Shown here piece by piece: positions 34,273 to 42,484 of a stretch of DNA of 64,000 bases. Position numbers and translations under genes: made by a program. The DNA is from Phocaeicola coprophilus (GTDB lineage: Bacteria > Bacteroidota > Bacteroidia > Bacteroidales > Bacteroidaceae): assembly GCA_016900015.1 (NCBI GenBank), contig JACJJM010000008.1, positions 60,527 through 124,526 of the forward strand, read 5' to 3'. How positions within the stretch are numbered: the first letter of the stretch is position 1; the number at the start of each line of letters is the position of its first letter. The notes beneath the pieces were generated by a model. It was not told the origin of the DNA. It was given only the letters and a program-made list of their open reading frames with translations, and made no database searches.

Positions 34273-35535
34273 ATGAAACGACTGAAAGTATTGATTGCAC
34301 TCTTCGTTCTCGTAGTGGTGGCCTTTGGGCAAAGCGTCAACGTGGACAGGTTGGAGCGCAAAGCGAAAAGAGGCAATGCGGAAGCGCAGACTGAGTTGGG
34401 TTCGTGCTATTATGCAGGTATTGGAGTTGCCCAAAGCTATAAGACAGCGGCATATTGGCTGGAAAAAGCGGCTGTGCAAGGAAATCCTTCTGCACAGCAC
34501 ATCTTGGGCTGCATGTATTTTCAAGGTGAGGGCGTGGCAAAGGATAGGGCGAAAGCCGTCGAGTGGTGCACCAAGGCTGCTGAGCAAGGGCATGACCAAG
34601 CACAATACGTTCTCGGCTATTGGGCCTATACGGGAGCACTCGGCAAGAAAGACTATACGACGGCTGCCTATTGGCTGCACAAATCGGCTGAACAAGGTTA
34701 TGTCCCCGCTCAGTATTATTACGGTCAGTTGTATTATTGGGGCAACGGCGTGGCGAAAGACCGCGAGACTGTTGCCCGTTGGTGGCGGAAAGCCGCCGAG
34801 CAAGGCTATGCGGATGCCCAAAACGACTTGGGAGAGTGCTATTTCTATGGTGACGGCGTGGAGGAAAACGATGCGGAAGCTGTCGCATGGTGGAGGAAGG
34901 CGGGCTCGCAAGGCCACGCCAAGGCGATATTTCACCTTGGAGAAGCCTATGAAGACGGATGGGGTGGACTGGAAAAGAGCTTTGTGAAGGCGATGAACTG
35001 TTACATGCAGGCTGCCGACAAGGGTAGCGACATCGCCTGTTTGACTGTGGGAGGCATGTTCGAGTATGGAGAGAATATAAAGCAAAATATTGGCTTGGCC
35101 ATTAAATATTATGAGATGCTGTTGCGATTGCCGGACGGTGCGGCAGAAACGACTCCGATTTTCAAGGAAGTCGGGCGTAACCGCCTGGCTGCCATCTATG
35201 GCTTGGGCAAGGGCGACGTCAAGAGGGACATCCCTAAGGCATACGAATTGCTGAAAGACCATTTGGATAGCGACACGGAAGCACAACTGATATTGGGCGA
35301 GAGCTATTATCAGGAAGGTAACTATGTACAAGCTGTGAAGTATCTGGAACGGGCAAGCAAAAGTAATGCGAAAGACACCTCCGGAGCTGCTTGTTTTTCC
35401 CTTTCCAAATGTTATCGTTTCGGCCGTGGTGTGTCACAAGACATCGCAAAAGCCGATGCCCTTCAGAAGGAAGCCTTGGAAAAGGGATGGGATGAAGCGA
35501 AGTCGCTTGATGATTTGTTGAAGAATATGCGATGA
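34273..35535 (+). CDS. Exported Sel1-repeat protein (array member 5)
   Basis: 420 residues from MKRLKVLIALFVLVVVAFGQ (signal peptide); an upstream in-frame ATG at 34201 overlaps the previous gene and adds no leader. Six clear, regular Sel1 repeats (residues 20-240) such as AQTELGSCYYAGIGVAQSYKTAAYWLEKAAVQG, then the block RLAAIYGLGKGDVKRDIPKAYELLKDHL and the shared end module (YYQEGNYVQAVKYLERA...FSLSKCYRFGRGVSQDIAKADALQ...KSLDDLLKNM). The next gene follows by 15 bases. The regular repeats suggest a superhelical scaffold. Confidence 0.88.
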   Translation: MKRLKVLIALFVLVVVAFGQSVNVDRLERKAKRGNAEAQTELGSCYYAGIGVAQSYKTAAYWLEKAAVQGNPSAQHILGCMYFQGEGVAKDRAKAVEWCTKAAEQGHDQAQYVLGYWAYTGALGKKDYTTAAYWLHKSAEQGYVPAQYYYGQLYYWGNGVAKDRETVARWWRKAAEQGYADAQNDLGECYFYGDGVEENDAEAVAWWRKAGSQGHAKAIFHLGEAYEDGWGGLEKSFVKAMNCYMQAADKGSDIACLTVGGMFEYGENIKQNIGLAIKYYEMLLRLPDGAAETTPIFKEVGRNRLAAIYGLGKGDVKRDIPKAYELLKDHLDSDTEAQLILGESYYQEGNYVQAVKYLERASKSNAKDTSGAACFSLSKCYRFGRGVSQDIAKADALQKEALEKGWDEAKSLDDLLKNMR

Positions 35536-35550
35536 AAATAAGAACTGTTT

Positions 35551-36264
35551 ATGAAACGATTGAAAGTATTGATGATGTTGCTTGCTGTTGTAGGTATAGC
35601 CTTTGGACAAACAAGTGACACATGGTTTCTTGAAGAACTGAAGATGAAAGCCGACTTGGGAGATGCACAGTCTCAATGGGCTTTGGGAGTGTGCTACCGG
35701 GAAGGAATCGAGGGCGCAATGCAAGATGACAAGTTGGCTGTACATTGGTTCATGAAGTCTGCGGAGCAGGGGCATGCCAAGGCGCAATATTGTTTAGGAA
35801 TGTGTTATGAGGATGGGAAAGGCGTTGCCCGCGACGGTTCGGAGGCCGTGCAGTGGTATGTGAAGGCAGCCGTACAAGGGCACGTGGATGCCCAGACTTG
35901 GTTGGGGTTTATATATCTCGATGGTCGTCTGGGGCAGCCCCAAGTGCTGGAAGCGGCTGCCGCCTGGTTCGAAAAGGCCGGCAAGCAGGGGAATAACATG
36001 GCGCAATTATGTTTAGGCAAGCTTTATTATGAGGGGAAAGGCGTGGCTTGCGATTATAAAAGGGCTGTGAGCATTTTTGAAGCGGCTTTGAAGAGTGAAC
36101 AAGCGTATGTTTCCGGTGCTGCCGCCTTCTACCTTTCCAAATGTTACCGTTTCGGCCGTGGTGTGCCGCAAGATATAGCAAAAGCCGATGCTTTTCAGAA
36201 GGAAGCCTTGGAAAAAGGTTGGGACGAAGCGAAGTCGCTTGATGATTTGCTGAAAGATTTATGA
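35551..36264 (+). CDS. Exported Sel1-repeat protein (array member 6)
   Basis: 237 residues, the shortest of the array. Signal peptide MKRLKVLMMLLAVVGIAFGQ, almost the same as member 5. About four Sel1 repeats (LGDAQSQWALGVCYREGIEGAMQDDKLAVHWFMKSAEQG onward) and the shared end module (SGAAAFYLSKCYRFGRGVPQDIAKADAFQ...KSLDDLLKDL). It lacks the GLGKGG...AC/AYELL block seen in the longer members. Probably arose by duplication of a neighbour and loss of repeats. Spacing of 15 bases on both sides supports one transcript. Confidence 0.87.
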   Translation: MKRLKVLMMLLAVVGIAFGQTSDTWFLEELKMKADLGDAQSQWALGVCYREGIEGAMQDDKLAVHWFMKSAEQGHAKAQYCLGMCYEDGKGVARDGSEAVQWYVKAAVQGHVDAQTWLGFIYLDGRLGQPQVLEAAAAWFEKAGKQGNNMAQLCLGKLYYEGKGVACDYKRAVSIFEAALKSEQAYVSGAAAFYLSKCYRFGRGVPQDIAKADAFQKEALEKGWDEAKSLDDLLKDL

Positions 36265-36279
36265 TAATAATAAGTGGTT

Positions 36280-37584
36280 ATGAAACGATTGAATGTATTA
36301 GCCATTATGCTTATTGTGACAGGTATTGCTTGGGGACAAAGTTACAAACGGCTGGAGCAACAAGCACAGAAAGGAGAAGCGACTGCTAGGGAGCTTTATA
36401 TGTTGGGTGATCATTATCATGGCAAAAAAGATTATGAAAAGGCTGCGTATTGGATGAGACTAGCAGCGGAAAAGGGTGAGACATCTGCAATCATCAATAT
36501 GGGCGACTATTATTTCTATGGAGAAGGTGTCCCTTATGATGTTCAAACTGCTGTATCCTGGTGGAAGAAGATTGCCAAAAGTTCAGAACTTGCACGCCTT
36601 CGTTTGGGAATGCAATATTGTAAAGAAAGTGGTTATCCTTTAGATCTGAATAAAGCTATCTCCTTTTGGGAACATGAAGCGAATAAGGATAATTTTATTG
36701 CACAATATAGCTTAGGCATTTGCTATTATGAGGGTGTGCCATTGCAGCTGATGCCGGATTATGAAAAGGCTGTGTTTTGGTTGTTAAAGTCATCGGAACG
36801 AGATTATGAACCGGCACGGAAAGCTCTGGCTCGTTGTTTTTACGAAGGTAAAGGTATGAAGCATAACTTTATGGAAGCCATTCACCTTTGGGAACGGGTT
36901 CACGATGCCGAGTCAGCCTATAATCTTGGCAAATGTTACGAATTGGGTACAGGAGTAATGCGCGATTCTTCGGCAGCCAACAATTGGTATGTCACAGCTG
37001 TGCGTGAGGGCAGTGTTCGAGCGATGTATCTGTTGGGCTATCGTCACAGGCGCGGGGAGAACATATCAAAGGATGTAAAACAAGCCGTCGGGTATTATGA
37101 GCAGCTTTTGGCTGTGCCCGACAGTCTCTTTTCGAAGACAGACTTGCCATTAAAGACTTTTGCCAAGCTGGAATTGGCCACTATTTACGGCTACGGTGAA
37201 GGAGGCGTACGTTTGGATGTGCAAAAGGCTTCTCATTTGTTGGAAGGTCTTGCAAAGGACTTTATGTTCGCGGATGAGGTTTCCGTGTTGCTTGGTGACA
37301 TCCATTATGAAGATGGGGCACGGGGTACACAAGGAAGCTATGAGAAGGCAGTGAGCTTTCTTGAAAAAGCAAAAAGCAGTGATGAATCGAATGTGCATGC
37401 TGCTGCAGCTTTTTTGTTCGCCAAATGTTACCGTTTCGGCCGTGGCGTGCCGCAGGATGTTGCCAAAGCAGATAAGTTGCTTAAAGAAGCCGTAAGCTAC
37501 GGTTGGGGGAAATTCAGTTCCGTCAGTGAATTGGTGCCAACTTTTAAAATTGAACATACATGGCCTATGCCTGCTGGCTTCTGA
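36280..37584 (+). CDS. Exported Sel1-repeat protein (array member 7)
   Basis: 434 residues from MKRLNVLAIMLIVTGIAWGQ (signal peptide); the frame also has an ATG at 36274. Sel1 repeats are more diverged than in members 5 and 6 (for example GDYYFYGEGVPYDVQTAVSWWKKIAKS and GICYYEGVPLQLMPDYEKAVFWLLKSSERDY). The block LATIYGYGEGGVRLDVQKASHLLEGL and an end module (YYEDGARGTQGSYEKAVSFLEKAK...FLFAKCYRFGRGVPQDVAKADKLLKEAVSYG) are present, but the usual KSLDDLL end is replaced by KFSSVSELVPTFKIEHTWPMPAGF. A 163-base gap without visible signals follows. Confidence 0.87.
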   Translation: MKRLNVLAIMLIVTGIAWGQSYKRLEQQAQKGEATARELYMLGDHYHGKKDYEKAAYWMRLAAEKGETSAIINMGDYYFYGEGVPYDVQTAVSWWKKIAKSSELARLRLGMQYCKESGYPLDLNKAISFWEHEANKDNFIAQYSLGICYYEGVPLQLMPDYEKAVFWLLKSSERDYEPARKALARCFYEGKGMKHNFMEAIHLWERVHDAESAYNLGKCYELGTGVMRDSSAANNWYVTAVREGSVRAMYLLGYRHRRGENISKDVKQAVGYYEQLLAVPDSLFSKTDLPLKTFAKLELATIYGYGEGGVRLDVQKASHLLEGLAKDFMFADEVSVLLGDIHYEDGARGTQGSYEKAVSFLEKAKSSDESNVHAAAAFLFAKCYRFGRGVPQDVAKADKLLKEAVSYGWGKFSSVSELVPTFKIEHTWPMPAGF

Positions 37585-37747
37585 TAAGCACACTTGTGGA
37601 GCTTCCGTGTCTAGGGAAAACTGCTAAATGATGCTTCCCAAATGAACCTATGCTTCAACCGTCATAGAAGCTAGGACAGATGGCCGCAGAAGATTGCTGA
37701 TGTTGTTGGTTGTGGCAGATTAAGAAACTCATAATTATGAAAGAAAT

Positions 37748-38842
37748 ATGAAACGAATAAATCTATTGATCTTACTCTTGTGTTTTTTAGGCAGTATCTC
37801 TTTTGCGCAAGAGATAAACACCTTGAAGGAACGGGCTGAACAGGGGCATGCAGATGCACAAGCTTATTTAGGTTACTGCTATGATGTTGGTAAGGGTGTT
37901 ACTCAAGATTATGCACAAGCAGTGTATTGGTATCAGAAGGCTGCCGAGCAAGGGAATGTTGCGGCGTTAAAGAATCTGGGCCTGTGTTATGAATATGGTA
38001 AAGGGGGTGCTCGTGATTATGCAAAAGCCGTATCTTGTTATCAGAAAGCAGCCAAGCTCGGTGATGCTTGGGCACAGTTTGTGTTAGGCCGGTGTTATTA
38101 TGATGGGCGAGGTGTATCTTTAAACTATGAAACAGCTGTCCATTGGTATCAAAAAGCAGCTGAGCAAGGATATGCAGAAGCACAATCCCGTTTGGGCGAC
38201 TGTTATAAATATGGTACAGGTATTGCCCAAGATCATGCAAAGGCAGTCTATTGGTATCAGAAAGCGGTGGAACAAGGTCATGCTGCTGCGCTGTTTAATT
38301 TGGGCCTTTGCTATGAATATGGCACGGGGCTGGTTCAAGATTATGCAAAGGCTGCGTATTGGTATCGAAAAGGAGCCGATCAGGGTGACATCTCGTCGCT
38401 GTCTGCGCTAAGCCGATTTTATCAGCAGGGGAAAGGTGTTCCCCAAAGCAGTGAAGTCGCAGCATATTGGCAACAGAAAGCAATCGATAGTGGACATCGT
38501 GGACTTCAATTGTTTCTAGGGGAAGATATTCAACAATATAATGATTCCGTGAAACTGGATTACAAAAAAAAGACCGAGCAAGGCAACGCCGTCGCGCAAT
38601 ATGTATTAGGTAGGTTGTACTATGAAGACGGAGACTATGTGAACGCAGTGAAATATCTAACGATGGCAAGTCAATCCGATACTTCTGGTGCTGCATCCTT
38701 CCTTCTTTCCAAGTGTTATCGTAATGGTTTTGGTGTGCCGCAAGACGTAGCGAAAGCCGATTCTCTTCAAAAGAAAGCCTTGGAAAAGGGATGGGATGAA
38801 GCGAAGTCACTTGATGATTTGTTGAAGGGTGTGTTTGATTAG
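37748..38842 (+). CDS. Exported Sel1-repeat protein (array member 8)
   Basis: 364 residues, last gene of the locus. Signal peptide MKRINLLILLLCFLGSISFAQ, then seven regular Sel1 repeats (DAQAYLGYCYDVGKGVTQDYAQAVYWYQKAAEQG onward, residues 22-265), a break, and the end module (YYEDGDYVNAVKYLTMA...FLLSKCYRNGFGVPQDVAKADSLQ...KSLDDLLKGVF). The 163-base gap upstream could carry a separate promoter, but no good TAnnTTTG box was seen. Downstream lies the four-unit 23-bp tandem repeat. Confidence 0.88.
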   Translation: MKRINLLILLLCFLGSISFAQEINTLKERAEQGHADAQAYLGYCYDVGKGVTQDYAQAVYWYQKAAEQGNVAALKNLGLCYEYGKGGARDYAKAVSCYQKAAKLGDAWAQFVLGRCYYDGRGVSLNYETAVHWYQKAAEQGYAEAQSRLGDCYKYGTGIAQDHAKAVYWYQKAVEQGHAAALFNLGLCYEYGTGLVQDYAKAAYWYRKGADQGDISSLSALSRFYQQGKGVPQSSEVAAYWQQKAIDSGHRGLQLFLGEDIQQYNDSVKLDYKKKTEQGNAVAQYVLGRLYYEDGDYVNAVKYLTMASQSDTSGAASFLLSKCYRNGFGVPQDVAKADSLQKKALEKGWDEAKSLDDLLKGVFD

Positions 38843-38889
38843 CCAGTAAGAAATAGACAATAACCGTTGTGGGGTCACCTTTCGCATTC

Positions 38890-38981
38890 TTATGAGTGCG
38901 ATTGTGAAGGTGTCATGATCGCGAATATGACCTCCTTACAATCGCGATTATAAGCACGTCATAATCGCGATTATGAAGGTC
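38890..38981. repeat. Four 23-bp tandem repeat units
   Basis: Units at 38890-38912, 38913-38935, 38936-38958 and 38959-38981 are in exact 23-base register, with core ATCGCGATTATGA; the last contains the perfect 18-bp palindrome TCATAATCGCGATTATGA. They lie between the convergent ends of the Sel1 array and the Imm17-like gene. Could be a binding array or a transcript end; no spacer variation as in CRISPR. Confidence 0.75.
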
Positions 38982-39107
38982 TGAGAAGTCATCTGTCGTA
39001 GTGCGTTGACTGTGAATGTGTTGTCTTGCGGATAGGATGCGAAAGGAAGGTGGAGAGACGCATCCTTTCGCAAAAGTCCGGTGGAATAAATATACAATAA
39101 CCGACAG

Positions 39108-39344
39108 TCAGGAGCCAACTGTAAGCCCCGCTTTGCGCATTTCGCAGAAGAACACCACCGCCATCCCCATCAGCACGACGCCCAGCACACCGTAGCACCA
39201 GCGGGCGCGGCGGCGGCCGAGGCTGCGGACGATGAAGCGCGTGTTTTGTGCCGTGAAGAACCAGTCCCAGTCGAGTACGGCGGCAAGCAGCGATACGATG
39301 CCCGAGAGGGCGAACAGGGATATGATGAAATAGTGTGGTGCCAT
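39108..39344 (-). CDS. Imm17-like small membrane protein
   Basis: 78 residues with two transmembrane helices (about 4-24 and 51-70) around a conserved WDWFFTAQNTRFIVRSLGRRRARWCYG loop. The NWDWFF-like Trp cluster and GR motif match the immunity protein 17 family, named for its place beside polymorphic toxins. No toxin gene is adjacent here; the upstream partner is tsaE, 4 bases away. In Bacteroidetes the family is often a stand-alone gene, so the immunity role is not shown. Confidence 0.7.
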   Translation of the reverse strand: MAPHYFIISLFALSGIVSLLAAVLDWDWFFTAQNTRFIVRSLGRRRARWCYGVLGVVLMGMAVVFFCEMRKAGLTVGS

Positions 39345-39348
39345 CGTC

Positions 39349-39765
39349 TTACGGGTTCATGCTGACGATGCGCTCGCCGTTGGCCGTCTCTTCGATGCTC
39401 ACTTTGACGGCATCTGCCGGGAGCAGTTCTTCCACCAGTTCCGGCCACTCGATGAAGCACAGCGCGCCGCTGTAGAAATAGTCTTCATAGCCCATGTCGT
39501 AGACTTCTTCCAACTTCTTGATACGGTAGAAGTCGAAATGATAAATCAGCTCGCCGCTTTCGGAGCGGTATTCGTTGACGATGGCGAAGGTCGGTGAGTT
39601 GATGACGTCGGTCACGCCCAAGCATTCGCACACGGCTTTGATGAAAGTCGTCTTGCCGGCTCCCATCTTGCCATAGAATGCGAAGACCGTGTTGTCGCCC
39701 ATGGCTGCGATGAACTGACGGGCAACTTCATGGATATTGTCCAGTGAGGTAATCTTAATTTCCAT
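39349..39765 (-). CDS. tsaE: tRNA threonylcarbamoyladenosine biosynthesis ATPase TsaE
   Basis: 138 residues. It provides the ATPase that powers the TsaB-TsaD complex making t6A at position 37 of ANN-decoding tRNAs. P-loop [16 protein letters not shown] (Walker A, about 30-45), [10 protein letters not shown] and [22 protein letters not shown] (Walker B-like) and the Trp in CFIEWPEL are typical. The start overlaps the upstream permease gene by 11 bases, so the two are translationally linked. The Imm17-like gene follows 4 bases later. Confidence 0.95.
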   Translation of the reverse strand: MEIKITSLDNIHEVARQFIAAMGDNTVFAFYGKMGAGKTTFIKAVCECLGVTDVINSPTFAIVNEYRSESGELIYHFDFYRIKKLEEVYDMGYEDYFYSGALCFIEWPELVEELLPADAVKVSIEETANGERIVSMNP

Positions 39766-40585
39766 ATTGCTCTTTTTTTATTGTTAGACGAACGAAGTTC
39801 TTTCCTCCTTTGCATAAGGCATAGATGAGGATGGAGAAGAATATGATGGATGCCCCTGAGGGGACATTGTAGTGATAGGAGAGAAGCAGTCCGCCCAGGC
39901 AGCTCACCCAGGCTATTACGACCGACATTCCGATGATGCGGCGGAAGTCATAAGTGAAGAGGTTGGCTGTCATCTGCGGGATGGTCAGTAGGGAGATGGC
40001 CAGCACGATGCCCACCATCCGCAGGCAGGCGACGATGGTGAGCGCGATGAACATCATCAGCCCGTATTCGATAAACGTGACGGGAAGCCCTTGTGAGCGG
40101 GCAAACTCCCGGTCGAATGCCGTGTAGACGATGGGGCGCAGGAAGAGGGCGAAGATGATGCCCAGCAGCGCAGCCAGCACGGCCAGTACCCAGATGTCGG
40201 CTGCGGTGATGGTGAGGATGTTGCCGAAAAGATAGGACGAGAGGTCGGGAGCAAAGCCCGGCGCCAGGAAACTGAAGATGATGCCGATGGCCATGCCGAA
40301 TGTCCAGAACACCGCTATGGCGGAGTCTTCCCGCATGTCGCGCCGCTTGCTCAGCCACTCCACGCCGAAGGCTGACAACACGGAGAAGATGGCTGCTCCC
40401 AGGATGGGAGAGATGCCGAAATAGACACCCAGCCCGATGCCGCCAAACGAGGCATGCGTGATGCCTCCGCTGATGAACACCAGACGCCGGGTGACGATGT
40501 AGGTCCCGATGATGCCGCAGGCGATGCTGGCCAACAGGCTGCCCAGCAGGGCATTCTGGAAGAATGTGTAGTGTAGTATGTCCAT
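39755..40585 (-). CDS. Metal ABC transporter permease (ZnuB/MntB type)
   Basis: 276 residues with about eight transmembrane segments. The opening [46 protein letters not shown] is the ABC-3 family signature of zinc/manganese import permeases. It would work with a solute-binding lipoprotein and an ATPase, neither of which is in the window. It is followed by an 11-base overlap with tsaE, and preceded by the unknown gene at 40610-41056. Zinc is the likelier substrate but sequence does not settle it. Confidence 0.9.
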   Translation of the reverse strand: MDILHYTFFQNALLGSLLASIACGIIGTYIVTRRLVFISGGITHASFGGIGLGVYFGISPILGAAIFSVLSAFGVEWLSKRRDMREDSAIAVFWTFGMAIGIIFSFLAPGFAPDLSSYLFGNILTITAADIWVLAVLAALLGIIFALFLRPIVYTAFDREFARSQGLPVTFIEYGLMMFIALTIVACLRMVGIVLAISLLTIPQMTANLFTYDFRRIIGMSVVIAWVSCLGGLLLSYHYNVPSGASIIFFSILIYALCKGGKNFVRLTIKKEQYGN

Positions 40586-40609
40586 AAACAGTAGCGTGTC
40601 TCAGTTCGT

Positions 40610-41056
40610 TTAGTAGGGTTTGTCACCGGTAGAACGGAGTTCTTCCACGAGGAGTATGACTTCAGGCTTGAGCGCGTCGGGCAGTGAGATGCCGCGCAGT
40701 TCCAGGCTGCGCACCCAGCCCGGCACGTCGTCCTCGCGCATGGTGTAGAGCACTTCGCGGAACTCTTCCGTCTGCTCGTCGGTGTACCCGTCTGACGGTG
40801 TGCCCCGATAGGCGTCGAGTTCTTCGTCGTCGTAGTATTCGATAGTCGGTCGGGCACCGGCCAGCAGGCTGCGCCGGTCGCACACGGCATGTTGGCCACA
40901 GCAACTTCCGTCGGCCGGGCGGGGACGTTCTGCCGGAGTTTCTTCCGCTTGTGTGCTGGAGGATGTCCGCCGGGTGTGCCACAAGTGTCCGATGTAGACC
41001 ACGATGCCCAATCCTACGAGCAGGCCGATTAATAAAAAGCAGAGTTCTATAATCAT
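40610..41056 (-). CDS. Membrane-anchored protein of unknown function
   Basis: 148 residues. One N-terminal transmembrane helix (residues 2-26, IIELCFLLIGLLVGLGIVVYIG), a polar linker, then a Cys/His cluster (DGSCCGQHAVCDRR, about 49-62) that could bind metal, and an acidic helical end (EEFREVLYTMREDDVPGWVRSLELRGISLPDALKPEVILLVEEL). The ATG overlaps the aroA stop by 4 bases and the gene is 24 bases before the metal permease gene, so a link to metal handling is possible but unproven. I recognise it as a conserved Bacteroidales gene without a function. Confidence 0.75.
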   Translation of the reverse strand: MIIELCFLLIGLLVGLGIVVYIGHLWHTRRTSSSTQAEETPAERPRPADGSCCGQHAVCDRRSLLAGARPTIEYYDDEELDAYRGTPSDGYTDEQTEEFREVLYTMREDDVPGWVRSLELRGISLPDALKPEVILLVEELRSTGDKPY

Positions 41057-42294
41057 GACTGTATGCAGTTAAACCCGGCTTGGGACAGGTCATCCCAATA
41101 ATGGGGGTAAGACTTGGAGACGACATGGGGGTCGCTGATATGGAGTGAGTTTATGCGCAGCGACGCCGGAGCTAAAGCCAACGCCATGCGGTGGTCGTCG
41201 TAGGTACGGATGACGGGATGGCTGTCGGCTGTGACGCGTGTCCCGTCCCAAACGAGGGCTGCATGGTCGCTCTCTTCTTGCAGGACATAGCCCAGCTTGC
41301 GCATTTCGGCGATGAGGGCCGCGATGCGGTCAGTCTCCTTGATTTTCAGGCTTTGGAGGCCGCAGAAGCGGAATGGCACGTCAAGCAGCGCACAGGCCAC
41401 GACGAATGTCTGTGCCAGGTCAGGCTGGTCGGTGAAGTCATAGTCCATGCGGCTGATGGCGCGCGGGCATTTTTCCAGCAAGACTCCTTCGTCGGTGTAG
41501 TGTGTCCGTACGCCGAGTTTTTCAAACAGGCTTGCCACGGCACTGTCTCCTTGAAGGCTGTCTGCCCGCAGGCCGGGCAATCGGACGGTCGCTTCGTCAC
41601 ACAAGGCGGTTATTTCATACCAATAGGAAGCTGCGCTCCAGTCGCTCTCCACGGTGAAAGGGTGGGGACGGTAGGGTTGAGGCTCGACGCGGATGAGAGG
41701 CGCGTCGCTTCCGGTCTGCCAGGCCACTTGTGCGCCAAACTCTTGCATGAGGCCGATTGTCAGGTCGATGTAAGGTCGGGAGATGAGTTCGCCCGTGAGG
41801 TGCAGGGTCAGTCCGTCGGGCAGCATGGGGCCTATCATGAGCAAGGCGGAGATGTATTGCGAGCTGACGTTGCCGGGCAGGGATACTTCAGAAGTCTCCA
41901 AGGTGCGTCCGGTGATGCGGAGCGGTGGAAATCCTTCTGACTTGATGTAGCGGATGTCGGCTCCCAGCGAGCGCAGGGCGTCGGCCAGGATGCGGATGGG
42001 ACGTTGCTGCATGCGGGGAGTGCCGGTCAGGATACGGGTTTCTCCTTGCCGGATGGCGTAGTAGGCTGTCAGGAAACGCATGGCCGTGCCGGCCGCACCG
42101 ATGTCGACCGTCTCTTCCTGCGATTGCAGGGCATGTACCATAGCCTGCGTGTCGTCGCAGTCAGACAAGCGGTGCAGGGGAGTCGTGCCGTGAGCCAGGG
42201 CATGGATGATGAGTGCCCGGTTGCAAATGCTCTTGGAGGATGGCAGGGAGACCGCCGTATGCACGCGTGTCGGAGCCGTGATGTGTATTTGCAT
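41053..42294 (-). CDS. aroA: 3-phosphoshikimate 1-carboxyvinyltransferase (EPSP synthase)
   Basis: 413 residues from MQIHITAPTRVHTAVSLPSSKSICNRAL; a longer frame to 42396 crosses the promoter and is not used. It joins phosphoenolpyruvate and shikimate-3-phosphate in the shikimate pathway. Motifs: LPSSKSICNRAL (substrate-binding Ser-Lys), GAAGTAMRFLTAYYA (the usual NAGTAMRPL is changed to GAAGTAMRFL), SSQYISALL, KIKETDRIAAL and TYDDHRMALALAP. The glyphosate-sensitive motif region differs from E. coli, as is normal in Bacteroidetes. It overlaps the next gene by 4 bases. Confidence 0.93.
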   Translation of the reverse strand: MQIHITAPTRVHTAVSLPSSKSICNRALIIHALAHGTTPLHRLSDCDDTQAMVHALQSQEETVDIGAAGTAMRFLTAYYAIRQGETRILTGTPRMQQRPIRILADALRSLGADIRYIKSEGFPPLRITGRTLETSEVSLPGNVSSQYISALLMIGPMLPDGLTLHLTGELISRPYIDLTIGLMQEFGAQVAWQTGSDAPLIRVEPQPYRPHPFTVESDWSAASYWYEITALCDEATVRLPGLRADSLQGDSAVASLFEKLGVRTHYTDEGVLLEKCPRAISRMDYDFTDQPDLAQTFVVACALLDVPFRFCGLQSLKIKETDRIAALIAEMRKLGYVLQEESDHAALVWDGTRVTADSHPVIRTYDDHRMALALAPASLRINSLHISDPHVVSKSYPHYWDDLSQAGFNCIQS

Positions 42295-42329
42295 GTTTGC
42301 GTTCGTGTTTAGTTCGTCAATTAACTGTG

Positions 42330-42337
42330 CAAACTTA
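42330..42337 (-). promoter_or_regulatory. -7 box of aroA
   Basis: TAAGTTTG on the minus strand matches TAnnTTTG, 36 bases before the aroA ATG at 42294; this favours the short start. Confidence 0.55.
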
Positions 42338-42394
42338 CATAAAATGCAGGAATAAAAAGCATGCGGTCGTCGAAAAGGGATGGAAATGTCAGTC

Positions 42395-42430
42395 AAAGGC
42401 CGTTCCGGGCATGACTCCGGAACGGCCTTT
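42395..42430 (-). terminator. Terminator after the lipoprotein gene
   Basis: Perfect 14-bp stem AAAGGCCGTTCCGG (42395-42408) with CCGGAACGGCCTTT (42417-42430), 8-base loop. Lies between the lipoprotein stop at 42485 and the aroA promoter. Confidence 0.75.
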
Positions 42431-42484
42431 CATGAGTGCCTGCCGAACGCAGGACTCGTCTATCACGAGAGTATGAAGAGATAA

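Noticed and set aside
14267..38842. Type VI secretion locus controlled by the kinase-PP2C-FHA set
   Set aside because: No Tss, Hcp, VgrG or ClpV genes were found; Sel1 proteins alone do not support it.
38890..38981. CRISPR-like array
   Set aside because: Units abut with no spacers, only four copies, and no cas genes are present.
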